Positions 17,472 to 26,590 of a stretch of DNA of 64,000 bases are shown here, one piece after another (position 1 is the stretch's first letter; each line of letters opens with the position of its first letter). A model generated the notes under the pieces. It made no database searches. It saw nothing but the letters and a program-made list of their open reading frames with translations, and was not told the origin of the DNA. A program made the translations under genes and the position numbers. Origin of the DNA: UBA6055 sp965203755 (lineage in GTDB: Bacteria > Chloroflexota > Anaerolineae > Aggregatilineales > Phototrophicaceae); contig OZ241910.1 in assembly GCA_965203755.1 (NCBI GenBank), positions 3,038,001 to 3,102,000 on the forward strand, written 5' to 3'.

Positions 17472-17939
17472 ATGCGAATTTCAATGACTGTCAACGGGGT
17501 TGTGCATGAAGGTGATGTCGATCCTCGTACCCTATTAGTCCATTTTTTGCGTGAATCGCTGGATTTGACCGGCACAAAAATCGGCTGCGACACCAGCCAA
17601 TGCGGCGCCTGCACGGTTCATCTCGATGGCAAAGCGCTCAAATCCTGCACGCTGCTGGCTGTTCAGGCCGATGGAGCCGATGTGACAACGATAGAGGGTT
17701 TGGCAATCGCGGGTGAGCATCACCCGATGCAAACATCGTTTTGGGAAAACCACGGACTGCAATGTGGTTACTGCACGCCTGGCATGATTATGGCGGCAGC
17801 CGCATTTGTCAATGACCACCCGGGAGCCGCCGAAGCGGAGATCCGGCACAGCCTGGAAGGGAATATCTGTCGCTGCACCGGCTATCACAATATCGTGAAA
17901 GCTGTCAAGCAAGTCGCTGATGCCGCAGGAGGTGACTAA
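17472..17939 (+). CDS. Molybdenum hydroxylase, [2Fe-2S] small subunit
   Basis: The electron-transfer subunit of a xanthine dehydrogenase/CO dehydrogenase-type enzyme, 155 aa, the normal size. The N-terminal plant-ferredoxin domain binds one cluster (GCDTSQCGACTVHLDG) and the helical domain a second one (CGYCTPGMIM and NICRCTGYHNI). It passes electrons from the Mo centre to FAD. AAGGAGG precedes the ATG. It is the first gene of a small-large-medium operon, an order found in several such clusters, and its stop directly abuts the next start. Confidence 0.94.
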   Translation: MRISMTVNGVVHEGDVDPRTLLVHFLRESLDLTGTKIGCDTSQCGACTVHLDGKALKSCTLLAVQADGADVTTIEGLAIAGEHHPMQTSFWENHGLQCGYCTPGMIMAAAAFVNDHPGAAEAEIRHSLEGNICRCTGYHNIVKAVKQVADAAGGD

Positions 17940-20300
17940 ATGAGCGCCCGAATTTTTGGTTCTGGCATCAAACGGCGCGAAGACCCGCGTTTGATTACCG
18001 GCGAAGCCAAATATACCGATGACATCAAACTGCCCGGTCTGCTCCACATGGCCGTCGTCCGCAGCCCTTATGCCCATGCTAAGATCATCAGCATTGACAC
18101 CTCGGCCGCCGCCGCGATGGCCGGCGTGCTGGCGGTGTTCACCGGCGAGGATATTGACCTGGCGCCGATTCCGACCGCCTGGCTGATTCCGGACAGCGAG
18201 CTTAAAACCCCGGAGCATCCGGCGCTGGCAAAGGAGCGGGTCCGCTATGTTGGCGATGGCGTCGCCATGGTCCTGGCGGAAGATCGCTATCTGGCGCAGG
18301 ATGCCGCCGATGCCGTTGTGGTGGATTATGAGGAACTGCCGGCCGTCATTGACCCCGAAAAAGCGGCGCAGGCCGGGGCGCCGCAATTATTTGACGACGT
18401 CGAAAACAACATCGCCTTTCGCTGGGTGATGGGCGACAAGGATGCCAGCGATGCCGTCTTTGACAGCGCCGATGTAATCGTGTCGGATACGATTGTCCAG
18501 CAGCGTTTGCTGCCGACTGCCATGGAGCCCCGTTCGGCTATGGCACAGTATAACCCCGCCACCCAGGAACTCACGCTTTGGTGCACTTCACAGAATCCAC
18601 ATATCCATCGCTTTATCATCAGCGCGGTCACCGGGCTGGCAGAAAACAAAGTTCGGGTGATTGCGCCCGAAGTCGGCGGCGGATTCGGCAGCAAGATTCC
18701 CTGTTATCCCGATGAGGCGCTGGTGTCATGGGCGGCGGTCAAAATGAATCGTCCGGTCAAATGGACCGAAACGCGGTCAGAGAATTATCTCATCACCATT
18801 CACGGGCGCGATCATATCCAGCACGCCCAAATGGCGGCCGACCGGGACGGCAAGATCCTCGGCGTCCGCGCGACCGTCTATGCCGGCATGGGCGGCTACC
18901 TCTCAACGGCCGCGCCTGGCATCCCGACTATCCTGCATGGCTTGCTGTACGTGGGCCCTTATACCATACCCAGCGCTTACTGCGAATCCATTGGCGTGAT
19001 GACCAATGCCACCCCAACCGATGCTTACCGCGGCGCCGGGCGCCCCGAAGCGACCTTCCTGCTGGAGCGGATGGTGGATATGGTCGCCAAGGAACTGGAT
19101 ATGGATCCGGTCAAGCTGCGGCGCCAAAATCTGATTCCGAAGTTTGACGATGGATACGAAGTCGCCACCAGCCTCATCTATGACAGCGGCGACTATCCGG
19201 CCGCCTTTGAAAAAGCGCTCGGCATCGCTGGTTATGAAGCCTTCCGCGAAGCGCAGGCGCAAGCCCGCGAAAACGGACGTTATCTCGGCATTGGCGTGAC
19301 CGCCTACACCGAAATGTGCGGTTTGGGTCCAAGCCAGGTTGCCGGGGCGGTTGGCTTTCAGGGCGGTCTTTGGGAAAGCGCGATTGTCCGCGTGACGCCC
19401 ACCGGCAAAGTGCAGGCGATGATTGGCGCTTCGCCGCATGGTCAAGGCTCGGAAACGACCCTGGCGCAAATCATTGGCGACGAGCTTGGCTTTCCGGTTG
19501 ACGATATCGAGATCATTCATGGCGATACCAATGAGACGCCGATGGGGTGGGGCACCTATGGCAGCCGCACCACTCCCGTGACCGGGGCCGCGCTGGCAAA
19601 AGCCGCGCGCAAGCTCAAGGACAAAGCCAGAACCCTCGCCGCTCATCTGATGGAAGCCGCCGTTGAAGACATCGAATATGAAGATGGCAAATTCGCGGTA
19701 AAAGGCTCGCCTGACAAGTTCCAAACGATTCAGGATGTGGCGCTGATGGCGACCCTCGCCTGGAATATGCCCGAAGGCATGGACCCGGGCTTTGAGGAAT
19801 CCCAATTCTATGACCCGCCTAACTTTGTTTATCCCTTCGGTACGCATATCGCCATTGTCGAAGTCGATGCGGATACCGGCGACATTGATTTGCAGCGTTA
19901 TATCGCCGTCGATGACTGCGGGCCGCAGATTAACCCGCAGATTGTGCAGGGGCAGATTCACGGCGGGGTGGCGCAAGGCGTGGCTCAAGCGCTTTGCGAA
20001 GGGGTTGTTTATGATGAAAACGGACAGTTACTGACCGGCTCGATGATGGATTACACCATGCCGCGCGCCGATATGTTTCCGAACTTTGAACTTGATGAAA
20101 CCGTAACCCCGTCGCCGCACCATCCGATTGGTGTCAAAGGCGTCGGCGAAACCGGAACCATCGCCAGCACGCCGACCGTCTACAACGCGGTGCTGGATGC
20201 GCTGGCGCCCTTCGGCGTCGGCAAAATTGACATGCCGCTGACCGCATTCAAGGTCTGGGATGCGATACAGCAATCTAATGCGAATGGAGGAGGTGCCTAG
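17940..20300 (+). CDS. Molybdenum hydroxylase, Mo-binding large subunit
   Basis: The catalytic subunit of 786 aa that binds molybdopterin cytosine dinucleotide. It starts with IKRREDPRLITGEAKYTDDI, typical of the CoxL/aldehyde oxidase family. Cofactor motifs include PEVGGGFGSK (about residue 245) and AYRGAGRPEATFLLERM (about 362); the active-site glutamate is in KGVGETG (about 735). The loop AYRGAGR is not the AYRCSFR signature of true aerobic CO dehydrogenases, so the enzyme is a form II-like or aldehyde/purine/aromatic-type hydroxylase; its substrate is unknown. It needs the MoxR, VWA, XdhC and cytidylyltransferase proteins encoded downstream. Confidence 0.93.
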   Translation: MSARIFGSGIKRREDPRLITGEAKYTDDIKLPGLLHMAVVRSPYAHAKIISIDTSAAAAMAGVLAVFTGEDIDLAPIPTAWLIPDSELKTPEHPALAKERVRYVGDGVAMVLAEDRYLAQDAADAVVVDYEELPAVIDPEKAAQAGAPQLFDDVENNIAFRWVMGDKDASDAVFDSADVIVSDTIVQQRLLPTAMEPRSAMAQYNPATQELTLWCTSQNPHIHRFIISAVTGLAENKVRVIAPEVGGGFGSKIPCYPDEALVSWAAVKMNRPVKWTETRSENYLITIHGRDHIQHAQMAADRDGKILGVRATVYAGMGGYLSTAAPGIPTILHGLLYVGPYTIPSAYCESIGVMTNATPTDAYRGAGRPEATFLLERMVDMVAKELDMDPVKLRRQNLIPKFDDGYEVATSLIYDSGDYPAAFEKALGIAGYEAFREAQAQARENGRYLGIGVTAYTEMCGLGPSQVAGAVGFQGGLWESAIVRVTPTGKVQAMIGASPHGQGSETTLAQIIGDELGFPVDDIEIIHGDTNETPMGWGTYGSRTTPVTGAALAKAARKLKDKARTLAAHLMEAAVEDIEYEDGKFAVKGSPDKFQTIQDVALMATLAWNMPEGMDPGFEESQFYDPPNFVYPFGTHIAIVEVDADTGDIDLQRYIAVDDCGPQINPQIVQGQIHGGVAQGVAQALCEGVVYDENGQLLTGSMMDYTMPRADMFPNFELDETVTPSPHHPIGVKGVGETGTIASTPTVYNAVLDALAPFGVGKIDMPLTAFKVWDAIQQSNANGGGA

Positions 20301-20301
20301 A

Positions 20302-21147
20302 ATGTGGCCCAACAATTTTGAATATGAACGGGCAGAAACCGTTGAACACGCGCTGGAGTTGATTGAGGATGAAGGCAAGTTTATCGCCGGCGGTCACAGC
20401 CTGCTGCCAGTGATGAAACTGCGCCTTTCGGCTCCGGAGCAGCTGGTCGATATTGGCCGGATTGCGGCATTGAAGGGGATCTCGGCAGATGGCTCGCTGA
20501 CGATTGGCGCCACCGTCACCCATGCTGAAATCGCGGCTTCGCCCGATGTTCAGTCGATGTGCGCCGCTCTGGCGAGCGCCGCCGGACAGATCGGCGATCC
20601 GCCGGTACGCAACTTCGGCACTTTGGGCGGCAATATCGCTCATGCCGACCCGGCTTCCGACCCGCCGACGGTGCTGATGGCGGCCGGCGCGGTCATTAAT
20701 ATCCACGGGACAGATGGCGCGCGTTCGGTGAGCGCCGAAGATTTCTTTGTCGATCTTTTTGAAACCGCGCTGGAAGAAGGGGAACTCATCACCAGCGTGA
20801 CCCTCCCCGACTTGAGCGGACACAGGACGGCTTATGCCAAGTTCCCGCATCCAGCCTCCCGTTATGCGATTGTGGGGGTCGGCGTCGTCTTGGAAATGGA
20901 TGGCGATACTTGCGTCAGCGCCAGCGTCGCTGTTGGCGGCGCGACGGTCAAAGCGGTCAAATGCGCCGGCGCCGAAGCCGCGCTGACGGGCTCTAGCCTG
21001 AATGATGATGCGCTTGATGCCGCCGCCGCCGCCGTAAAATCCGATATTGATGAGTGGCTGGCGGGCGATATTGCCTATCCCGAGTCGTATCGGCAGCAGA
21101 TGGCCGCCGTTTATCTCAAACGGGCGGTGAAAGCGGCGCTGGCATAA
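20302..21147 (+). CDS. Molybdenum hydroxylase, FAD-binding medium subunit
   Basis: The flavoprotein subunit, 281 aa. FAD is bound by FIAGGHSLLPVMK near the N-terminus and by TLGGNIAHADPASD about 100 residues on; the C-terminal CO_deh_flav domain follows. It takes electrons from the Fe-S subunit and passes them to an acceptor. The ATG at 20302 lies behind GGAGGAGGT and one base after the previous stop; frames starting further upstream lie in the large-subunit gene. It is the last gene before a terminator hairpin at 21176-21210. Confidence 0.94.
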   Translation: MWPNNFEYERAETVEHALELIEDEGKFIAGGHSLLPVMKLRLSAPEQLVDIGRIAALKGISADGSLTIGATVTHAEIAASPDVQSMCAALASAAGQIGDPPVRNFGTLGGNIAHADPASDPPTVLMAAGAVINIHGTDGARSVSAEDFFVDLFETALEEGELITSVTLPDLSGHRTAYAKFPHPASRYAIVGVGVVLEMDGDTCVSASVAVGGATVKAVKCAGAEAALTGSSLNDDALDAAAAAVKSDIDEWLAGDIAYPESYRQQMAAVYLKRAVKAALA

Positions 21148-21175
21148 GCTGCCTCTGCCTTCAATGATGTGCAAT

Positions 21176-21210
21176 ACGGGTGGGCGTTGCGGCTCGCCCG
21201 TTTTGCTTTT
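21176..21210 (+). terminator. Rho-independent terminator after the Mo-hydroxylase subunits
   Basis: ACGGGTGGG (21176-21184) pairs with CTCGCCCGT (21193-21201) as a nine-base stem with two wobble pairs and an eight-base loop, followed by TTTTGCTTTT. It separates the enzyme genes from the secreted protein gene and the maturation genes. Confidence 0.7.
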
Positions 21211-21261
21211 GCGGCTGCCCAAATTGAAATGCGCGCCTTTGCCAAGCCGGGGGAAATGGGA

Positions 21262-21279
21262 TATATTCGGTATATTCGG
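21262..21279 (+). repeat. Tandem TATATTCGG repeat upstream of the TPT-rich protein gene
   Basis: The nonamer TATATTCGG is present twice without a gap, 61 bases before the start codon. It may be an operator or a -10 region; nothing more can be said. Confidence 0.3.
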
Positions 21280-21339
21280 TTTGGAAGCCTTATGAAGGGC
21301 TTGCCTGTTTTATTGATGAAAGCCAAAAGGGTATAAGCA

Positions 21340-23271
21340 ATGTCTGAAAAGACTGAAAGCGGTTCATCGGGTTGTCTGGCGCGCATGTTCAGGTGGTTTT
21401 TGCTTGTCATTTTAATCGCTGCCGCTGCCGTTGTCGGGGCAAACTTTGAACCTTTGGCCGATTTCATCACCCAACAGGTTGCATTGCTGACCAATTCAAG
21501 ACTGCCTGATTCGAGTTCGCGGCTGGCGTTCTCGCTCACCGCGCCAAGAGATTTGGTCATCGCTTTTGACGAAGAAACCAAAGGCGCAGATTTGCGGTGG
21601 AGCGAATCCAGCTGGCGACCCAGCAGGCCTCAAAGTTCCCATATCAGCTATGAAGTGGCGGTACTCGCGCCTGACAACACCCCGATATCCTCGTTCTCTT
21701 CCGATAAGCCTGAACTTGATGTTGAGAATCTGGCCGGATACTTAGGACAAGATCTGAAGTTCACGGTTCGGGCTGTAGGCACGGTTCTTATTGGCGAGCA
21801 TGAATACGACTTCCAGTCAGAAGCTGGCGAGTTTCGCTGGGGCGTGCCGGCGGCTACGTCTACGCCGACCAGCACGCCGACTGCTACGCCGACTTCTACG
21901 TCAACTCCTACGCCGACCAGCACGCCAACTTTCACGCCAACCAATACGCCGACAAATACACTGACCCCTACTCGCCTTGCAAGAAACAGCCCGCGGCTTT
22001 CCTATCTGATTTCAGAGCCGGGCAATCTTTCCTTTGTCTACGATGTTCGTAGCGACAGCGCGACAGTAAGCTGGGGTTTATCTGACTGGGCGCCGTCCAA
22101 ACCGCCTGATTCAAGCAATATCAGTTACGAAGTGCGAGTTATCTATCCCCATCGCGTCTTGGGCCCTTATACTGTTTCGGGAAACAAGCATACATTTTCC
22201 AACCTGAACACCCATCCAAGTCAACGATTGAGGTTCACCGTAACTGCTGTTGGTTCAGTGCGAATCGGACAATACGAATATGAAATAAAGTCGGTAGTTG
22301 CGACGTACAGTTGGATCAGACCGACTTCAACGCCGACCAGTACATCAACTAGCACGCCGACCGCTACGCCCACCGACACGCCGACCAATACCTATACGCC
22401 GACGAACACATCAACACCGACCAATACATTCACACCGACTTTTACGCCTTCCAACACGCCTACGCCGACAGCGACATTCACACCATCGAATACACCGACG
22501 CCGACGGCGACATTTACACCCTCAAACACACCGACGCCAACACATACGTCGACTCCAACCCCCACACGGCTTCCGGCGTCAGACTCAAGGCTGGCATTCA
22601 CCCTTGCCGCGCCGGGCAGTTTGAAATCGACTTTCACCGAATCAGAGAGCATCATTGTAGAATGGCAAGAGCCCAGATGGAGACCGAGAAAGCCCACGAA
22701 TTCAAGCGCGATTTCCTATGAAGTGACTATCTTGGGTAGCTCTAAGAGTCGAACCTCCCGGACGGCTATCACCTTTACCAACTTGAAAAAGTATGCCAAT
22801 AAGCGGTTGCGCTTCCGGGTAGAGGCGTCTGCTGAAATTAGCATTGATGGCCACACATACCAGTTTCGCAGCCAAGCGGCTGAAGGGGCGGCGCTTTATG
22901 TACCGCGCTACGATTACATGCTGGAAAGGGATGATATGGACAGCCGCCTGCCTGGATATTGCGATATTGGATATTCTTTGAATCGCGGACGCGGTTACGA
23001 TCTGGCGGTCGCCTACTATGGCAGAACATACGACTGGTATCGAGTGGATGTATTCGGTCCGGATGGAAGGGAATTGGATATTTATGCTACCAGACTCGGC
23101 GGTTCAGGTGATTCGCGGGCGAATTACCAACGCTATTCGGATACAACCTTCAAGCGCGGTTTATATACCGCCAGAGCAACGGAGTTAGACCCCAGAAGAA
23201 TCAAGACATTCGCCTTTTTGCTGGATGACGAAGGGGATTACTTCCTGCAAATTGGCGGCTGGGGATGCTGA
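21340..23271 (+). CDS. Secreted or anchored protein with three Fn3-like domains and TPT linkers
   Basis: A 643-residue protein not recognised as a named family. Residues about 12-33 are a hydrophobic segment (FRWFLLVILIAAAAVVGANF), acting as signal or anchor. Three homologous domains of about 90 residues follow; each opens SRLAFSLTAP, PRLSYLISEP or SRLAFTLAAP and later has SSHISYEV, SSNISYEV or SSAISYEV, and they look like fibronectin III-type beta sandwiches. Linkers of TPTSTPTATPT type separate them (about 172-208 and 326-407). The last 125 residues are a distinct domain ending DYFLQIGGWGC. It lies between the Mo-hydroxylase subunit genes and their maturation genes, after a terminator; a link to that enzyme is not evident. 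Such linkers are common in Chloroflexota surface proteins. Confidence 0.75.
   Translation: MSEKTESGSSGCLARMFRWFLLVILIAAAAVVGANFEPLADFITQQVALLTNSRLPDSSSRLAFSLTAPRDLVIAFDEETKGADLRWSESSWRPSRPQSSHISYEVAVLAPDNTPISSFSSDKPELDVENLAGYLGQDLKFTVRAVGTVLIGEHEYDFQSEAGEFRWGVPAATSTPTSTPTATPTSTSTPTPTSTPTFTPTNTPTNTLTPTRLARNSPRLSYLISEPGNLSFVYDVRSDSATVSWGLSDWAPSKPPDSSNISYEVRVIYPHRVLGPYTVSGNKHTFSNLNTHPSQRLRFTVTAVGSVRIGQYEYEIKSVVATYSWIRPTSTPTSTSTSTPTATPTDTPTNTYTPTNTSTPTNTFTPTFTPSNTPTPTATFTPSNTPTPTATFTPSNTPTPTHTSTPTPTRLPASDSRLAFTLAAPGSLKSTFTESESIIVEWQEPRWRPRKPTNSSAISYEVTILGSSKSRTSRTAITFTNLKKYANKRLRFRVEASAEISIDGHTYQFRSQAAEGAALYVPRYDYMLERDDMDSRLPGYCDIGYSLNRGRGYDLAVAYYGRTYDWYRVDVFGPDGRELDIYATRLGGSGDSRANYQRYSDTTFKRGLYTARATELDPRRIKTFAFLLDDEGDYFLQIGGWGC
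21857..21970 (+). repeat. First TPT-linker coding repeat
   Basis: Degenerate repeats of ACG-CCG-ACN type coding for TPTSTPTATPT-like units inside the secreted protein. Repeats like this can change length by slippage. Confidence 0.7.
22324..22565 (+). repeat. Second, longer TPT-linker coding repeat
   Basis: About 240 bases of imperfect repeats coding for TPTSTST- and TFTPSNTPTPTA-type units. The 36-base unit for TFTPSNTPTPTA occurs twice almost perfectly in the 3' part and a third time partially. It is a coding linker, not a CRISPR array. Confidence 0.75.
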
Positions 23272-23337
23272 CCTCTAGCCGCGGCATAGTTTTATCCTCT
23301 CCATAAGTCTGGGGTGAGCCACACAAAGGTGAATGGC

Positions 23338-24243
23338 ATGTTTTTTGACTCCGTTGATGAATTGCAGCGCGCATTGGGCGAACAGGATTATATTGCCGAA
23401 CGCGGCTTGGCAGTGGCGGTCTTTCTGGCGCTCAAGACCGGCAAACCGCTGTTTCTGGAGGGGGATGCCGGCGTTGGCAAAACCGAAATCGCTAAAGTCC
23501 TGTCGGCTTTATTGGATACCGATTTGATCCGTATGCAGTGCTACGAAGGCTTGGATGTCAGCACGGCTGTGTACGAATGGAATTATGCCGGGCAAATCTT
23601 GCACCTGCGCCTGATGGAAGCGGAGGGTTTGGCGCGCCGGGATATGGAAAAGGAGCTTTTCTCGGAACGTTTCTTGCTGAAGCGGCCGTTGCTGCGGGCT
23701 ATTGAAGTCAGCGAGAATGGCCGGGCGCCGGTCTTGCTGATTGATGAACTGGACCGCTCGGATGAGGAGTTTGAGGCTTTTTTGCTGGAATTGCTTTCGG
23801 ATTTTCAAATATCCATCCCAGAATTGGGGACGGTGAAAGCCAAAGCGCCGCCGACTGTCATCGTGACCTCCAATCGAACCCGTGAAATCCATGATGCGCT
23901 CAAGCGCCGCTGCCTGTATTACTGGATTGATTATCCGCATTTTCGCAAGGAATTGCAGATCGTCGAGCGCAAGGCGCCGGATGTCCCGCCGATGCTGGCG
24001 CGCCAAATTACCGCCTTCATTCAGGATATGCGTTCAATGGAGTTGTTCAAGCGTCCGGGCATCGCCGAAACCCTGGATTGGACGGCCGCGCTGATTGCGC
24101 TCGACCAAAATGAACTGGCCTTAGAAGCTGTGCAGGATACCCTGGGTGTGATCCTCAAGTATCAGGATGATGTCGAAATGCTGGACAGTGAGACGATTCG
24201 GAATATGATTGAACGCGCCAAAGTAGAAGCGCAGCGCGCCTAA
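23338..24243 (+). CDS. MoxR-type AAA+ ATPase (CoxD-like)
   Basis: A 301-residue AAA+ chaperone of the MoxR class, similar to CoxD, which helps mature the Mo active site. Walker A is LEGDAGVGKTEIAK, Walker B LLIDELDRSDEEFEAFL, sensor 1 VIVTSNRTREIHDAL, and the arginine finger region is KRRCLYYWIDYP. ATG at 23338 is preferred because AAAGGTGA lies five bases before it; GTG at 23314 has no ribosome site. It is followed two bases later by the VWA gene, the standard MoxR-VWA partnership. Confidence 0.9.
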   Translation: MFFDSVDELQRALGEQDYIAERGLAVAVFLALKTGKPLFLEGDAGVGKTEIAKVLSALLDTDLIRMQCYEGLDVSTAVYEWNYAGQILHLRLMEAEGLARRDMEKELFSERFLLKRPLLRAIEVSENGRAPVLLIDELDRSDEEFEAFLLELLSDFQISIPELGTVKAKAPPTVIVTSNRTREIHDALKRRCLYYWIDYPHFRKELQIVERKAPDVPPMLARQITAFIQDMRSMELFKRPGIAETLDWTAALIALDQNELALEAVQDTLGVILKYQDDVEMLDSETIRNMIERAKVEAQRA

Positions 24244-24245
24244 CC

Positions 24246-25496
24246 ATGGATGACAAGCCCGTTAAGAGCCTTTTCCTTGGCCCGACAGAGTCTCCCTATG
24301 AATATCAGGGCGGCAAGCTCATTCACAACCTGATTTTGTTCGGGCGGGTGTGTCGGGCGCTGGGGATGAACGTTACCCCCAACCGCATGATGGATGTGGC
24401 CCGCGCTTTGGGTTATGTCCAGTTAGGGCGCCGGCAGGACTTCTATTATGCCCTGCGGACGCATCTGGTGACGCATCCCAAAGAATTGGGGTGCTTTGAC
24501 GCGGCTTTTGATCTTTTCTGGCGCCGCCCCAGCGAAGGATTCACGACCCTGAATTTGCAATCGCTGGGCGAAGAGCGGCGCCGGAAAAAAACGCAGTTCC
24601 TGCCGCCGCTCGATTCATCGCCCCATGAAGACGGCGCGGCGCTGGACGAGTTGGATGCGAGCATGATTGCGCTGGCGCCTACTTACAGCCGGCAGGAACG
24701 TCTGCGCCATAAAGACTTTGCCGAGATGACGGGCGAGGAACTGGAAATGGCGAAGCGGGTCATCGCTAAAATGCCGGATTCGCTGGGCATGCGCCTGACT
24801 CGCCGCTTTCAGGCCGGAAAAGGCCGGCGGGTCAATATGCGCCGCCTGATGAAGGATATGATTCGCCGGCATGGCGACCTGACCCATTTGCCGACGCATC
24901 GCCGCAAAGAAAAACCCCGGCCGGTGGTGCTGCTCTGCGACATCAGCGGCAGTATGGAACGGTATACACGGGCGCTGCTGCACTTCATGCACACCTTGGC
25001 CGGCTCGCTGTTCCAGGTCGAATCCTTTGTCTACAGCACCGACATCACTCGCATCACCCGTCAGATTCGGCAGAAAAATGTAGATGATGCGCTGGAAGAT
25101 GTTGGTCAGACAGTAATGCAGTGGGGCGGCGGGACGATGACCGGCGAGTGCCTGCATCGCTTTAACTGGCTGTGGTCGCGGCGGGTTTTGGGGCGGGGCG
25201 CGGTTGTCCTGTTGATTACAGACGGTTGGGACCGCGGCGACATTCCGCTCCTGCATACGGAAATGGGACGTTTGCAGCGTTCCTGCCGGCGGCTTATCTG
25301 GTTGAATCCACTGCTGGATGTGCCTGAATACGAACCTTTGACGCGGGGAGCGCAGGCGATGCTGCCCTATGTGCATGACTTCCTGCCGATTACCAACTTG
25401 GCGAATCTGGAAATGATTGTCAAGGCGCTGCAAAATTTGAATTCGCGTCCGAGCGCCGACAGCTACCGCCGGAAATATCTGGCGAACGGAGCCTGA
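24246..25496 (+). CDS. VWA-domain protein, CoxE-like
   Basis: A 416-residue partner of the MoxR ATPase. The N-terminal half is the helical CoxE region; the C-terminal von Willebrand A domain has the metal site DISGSMERYTRALLHF (about residues 231-246), the threonine in GGGTMTGECL, and the aspartate in LITDGWDRGDIP. In CO dehydrogenase biogenesis CoxD and CoxE act together to complete the Mo-Cu centre; here the partner enzyme lacks the CO dehydrogenase signature, so the pair probably does a related maturation step. No signal peptide is present. Confidence 0.91.
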   Translation: MDDKPVKSLFLGPTESPYEYQGGKLIHNLILFGRVCRALGMNVTPNRMMDVARALGYVQLGRRQDFYYALRTHLVTHPKELGCFDAAFDLFWRRPSEGFTTLNLQSLGEERRRKKTQFLPPLDSSPHEDGAALDELDASMIALAPTYSRQERLRHKDFAEMTGEELEMAKRVIAKMPDSLGMRLTRRFQAGKGRRVNMRRLMKDMIRRHGDLTHLPTHRRKEKPRPVVLLCDISGSMERYTRALLHFMHTLAGSLFQVESFVYSTDITRITRQIRQKNVDDALEDVGQTVMQWGGGTMTGECLHRFNWLWSRRVLGRGAVVLLITDGWDRGDIPLLHTEMGRLQRSCRRLIWLNPLLDVPEYEPLTRGAQAMLPYVHDFLPITNLANLEMIVKALQNLNSRPSADSYRRKYLANGA

Positions 25497-25558
25497 ATGA
25501 ATAAACCTTTGAATCCATCAAACCGAAAGCAGGGATTGAGCAAAAGTGAGAAAGACCT

Positions 25559-26590
25559 ATGTTGGATATCCTGGACGCGTTGAATCGCTGGGTTGAAGAA
25601 AAACGTCCGGTCGCTTTGGCAACGGTGGTGAAGACCTGGGGTTCGGCGCCGCGCCGCGCCGGCTCCAAAATGGGAATCACTGCCAAGATGGCGATGAGCG
25701 GCTCGGTGAGCGGCGGCTGTGTTGAGGGGGCTGTTGTCGAAGAAGCGGTTGCCGGCTTGAAGGACGGGATGCCGCGCCTGCTCCAATTTGGCGTCGCCGA
25801 TGATACCGCCTGGGAGGTCGGATTGACCTGCGGCGGCAGCATTGAAGTTTATGTTGAGCCATTAAATCAAGCCTGGTGGAAGGCTCTGTCCGACCTGGCG
25901 CAAAACGACGGCTTGGGCATAACGATTACCATACTGGAAGGCGGTCAGATTGGCGAAAAAGCGCTCCTGGATGCCCAAGCGGCGGTCTTGTATCAGACGG
26001 ATGGACTGTCCGATGAATGGCTGGCGGCGATGAAAGCCCTGGCGCGGACAGCCAGCGAAAGCGGCGTGCAAAAGATAGGCGAAACCCGCGTCATGGTGGA
26101 TATACAGGCACAGCGCCCGCATTTGATTCTGATTGGCGGCGTGCATGTGTCGATTCCGCTGCAAGAAATGGCGGCGCAGCTTGGATTCCGCGTGTCGATT
26201 GTGGATCCGCGGTCGGCTTTTGCTTCCGCCGAACGTTTCCCCAAGGTCGCCAATATCCTGCATAGCTATCCTGACAAGGCTCTGCCGCAGCTGGGACTCG
26301 ACCGCAGTACTTACCTGGCGGTTCTGACGCATGACCCGAAAATCGATGACAAGGCGCTGATTACGGCATTGCCCGCCGGCATCCCTTATATCGGGGTGCT
26401 AAGCAGCGGCCGGACGCACCAGCAGCGAGTGGCCCGCCTGAAGCAGGCCGGCATCAGCGATAACCTGATTGCACAGATTCGAACGCCCATCGGCATCGAC
26501 ATTGGCGCCAAAACCCCCGAAGAAATCGCGGTTTGCATTCTGGCGGAAATCATCGCCGTGCGTAACGGGGTGCGCGATGAAGTTCGGTGA
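25559..26590 (+). CDS. XdhC/CoxI-family Mo-cofactor insertion protein
   Basis: A 343-residue maturation factor of the XdhC family, which binds the Mo cofactor and delivers it to the hydroxylase. The N-terminal XdhC/CoxI domain contains TWGSAPRRAGSKMGI and SGSVSGGCVEGAVVEEA; the C-terminal Rossmann domain contains HLILIGGVHVSIPL and YIGVLSSGRTHQQRV. The Rossmann loop reads GGVHVS where GAGHVA is usual, a mild deviation. The start is ATG at 25559, 62 bases after the VWA gene. Its 3' end overlaps the next gene by 14 bases. Confidence 0.9.
   Translation: MLDILDALNRWVEEKRPVALATVVKTWGSAPRRAGSKMGITAKMAMSGSVSGGCVEGAVVEEAVAGLKDGMPRLLQFGVADDTAWEVGLTCGGSIEVYVEPLNQAWWKALSDLAQNDGLGITITILEGGQIGEKALLDAQAAVLYQTDGLSDEWLAAMKALARTASESGVQKIGETRVMVDIQAQRPHLILIGGVHVSIPLQEMAAQLGFRVSIVDPRSAFASAERFPKVANILHSYPDKALPQLGLDRSTYLAVLTHDPKIDDKALITALPAGIPYIGVLSSGRTHQQRVARLKQAGISDNLIAQIRTPIGIDIGAKTPEEIAVCILAEIIAVRNGVRDEVR

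Noticed and set aside
18903..19988. 361-codon open frame opposite the Mo-hydroxylase large subunit
   Set aside because: Antisense shadow; the plus strand has the complete enzyme.
22324..22565. Regular short repeats that look like a CRISPR array
   Set aside because: They are imperfect, lie in frame within a gene and code for threonine/proline linkers; there are no unique spacers.
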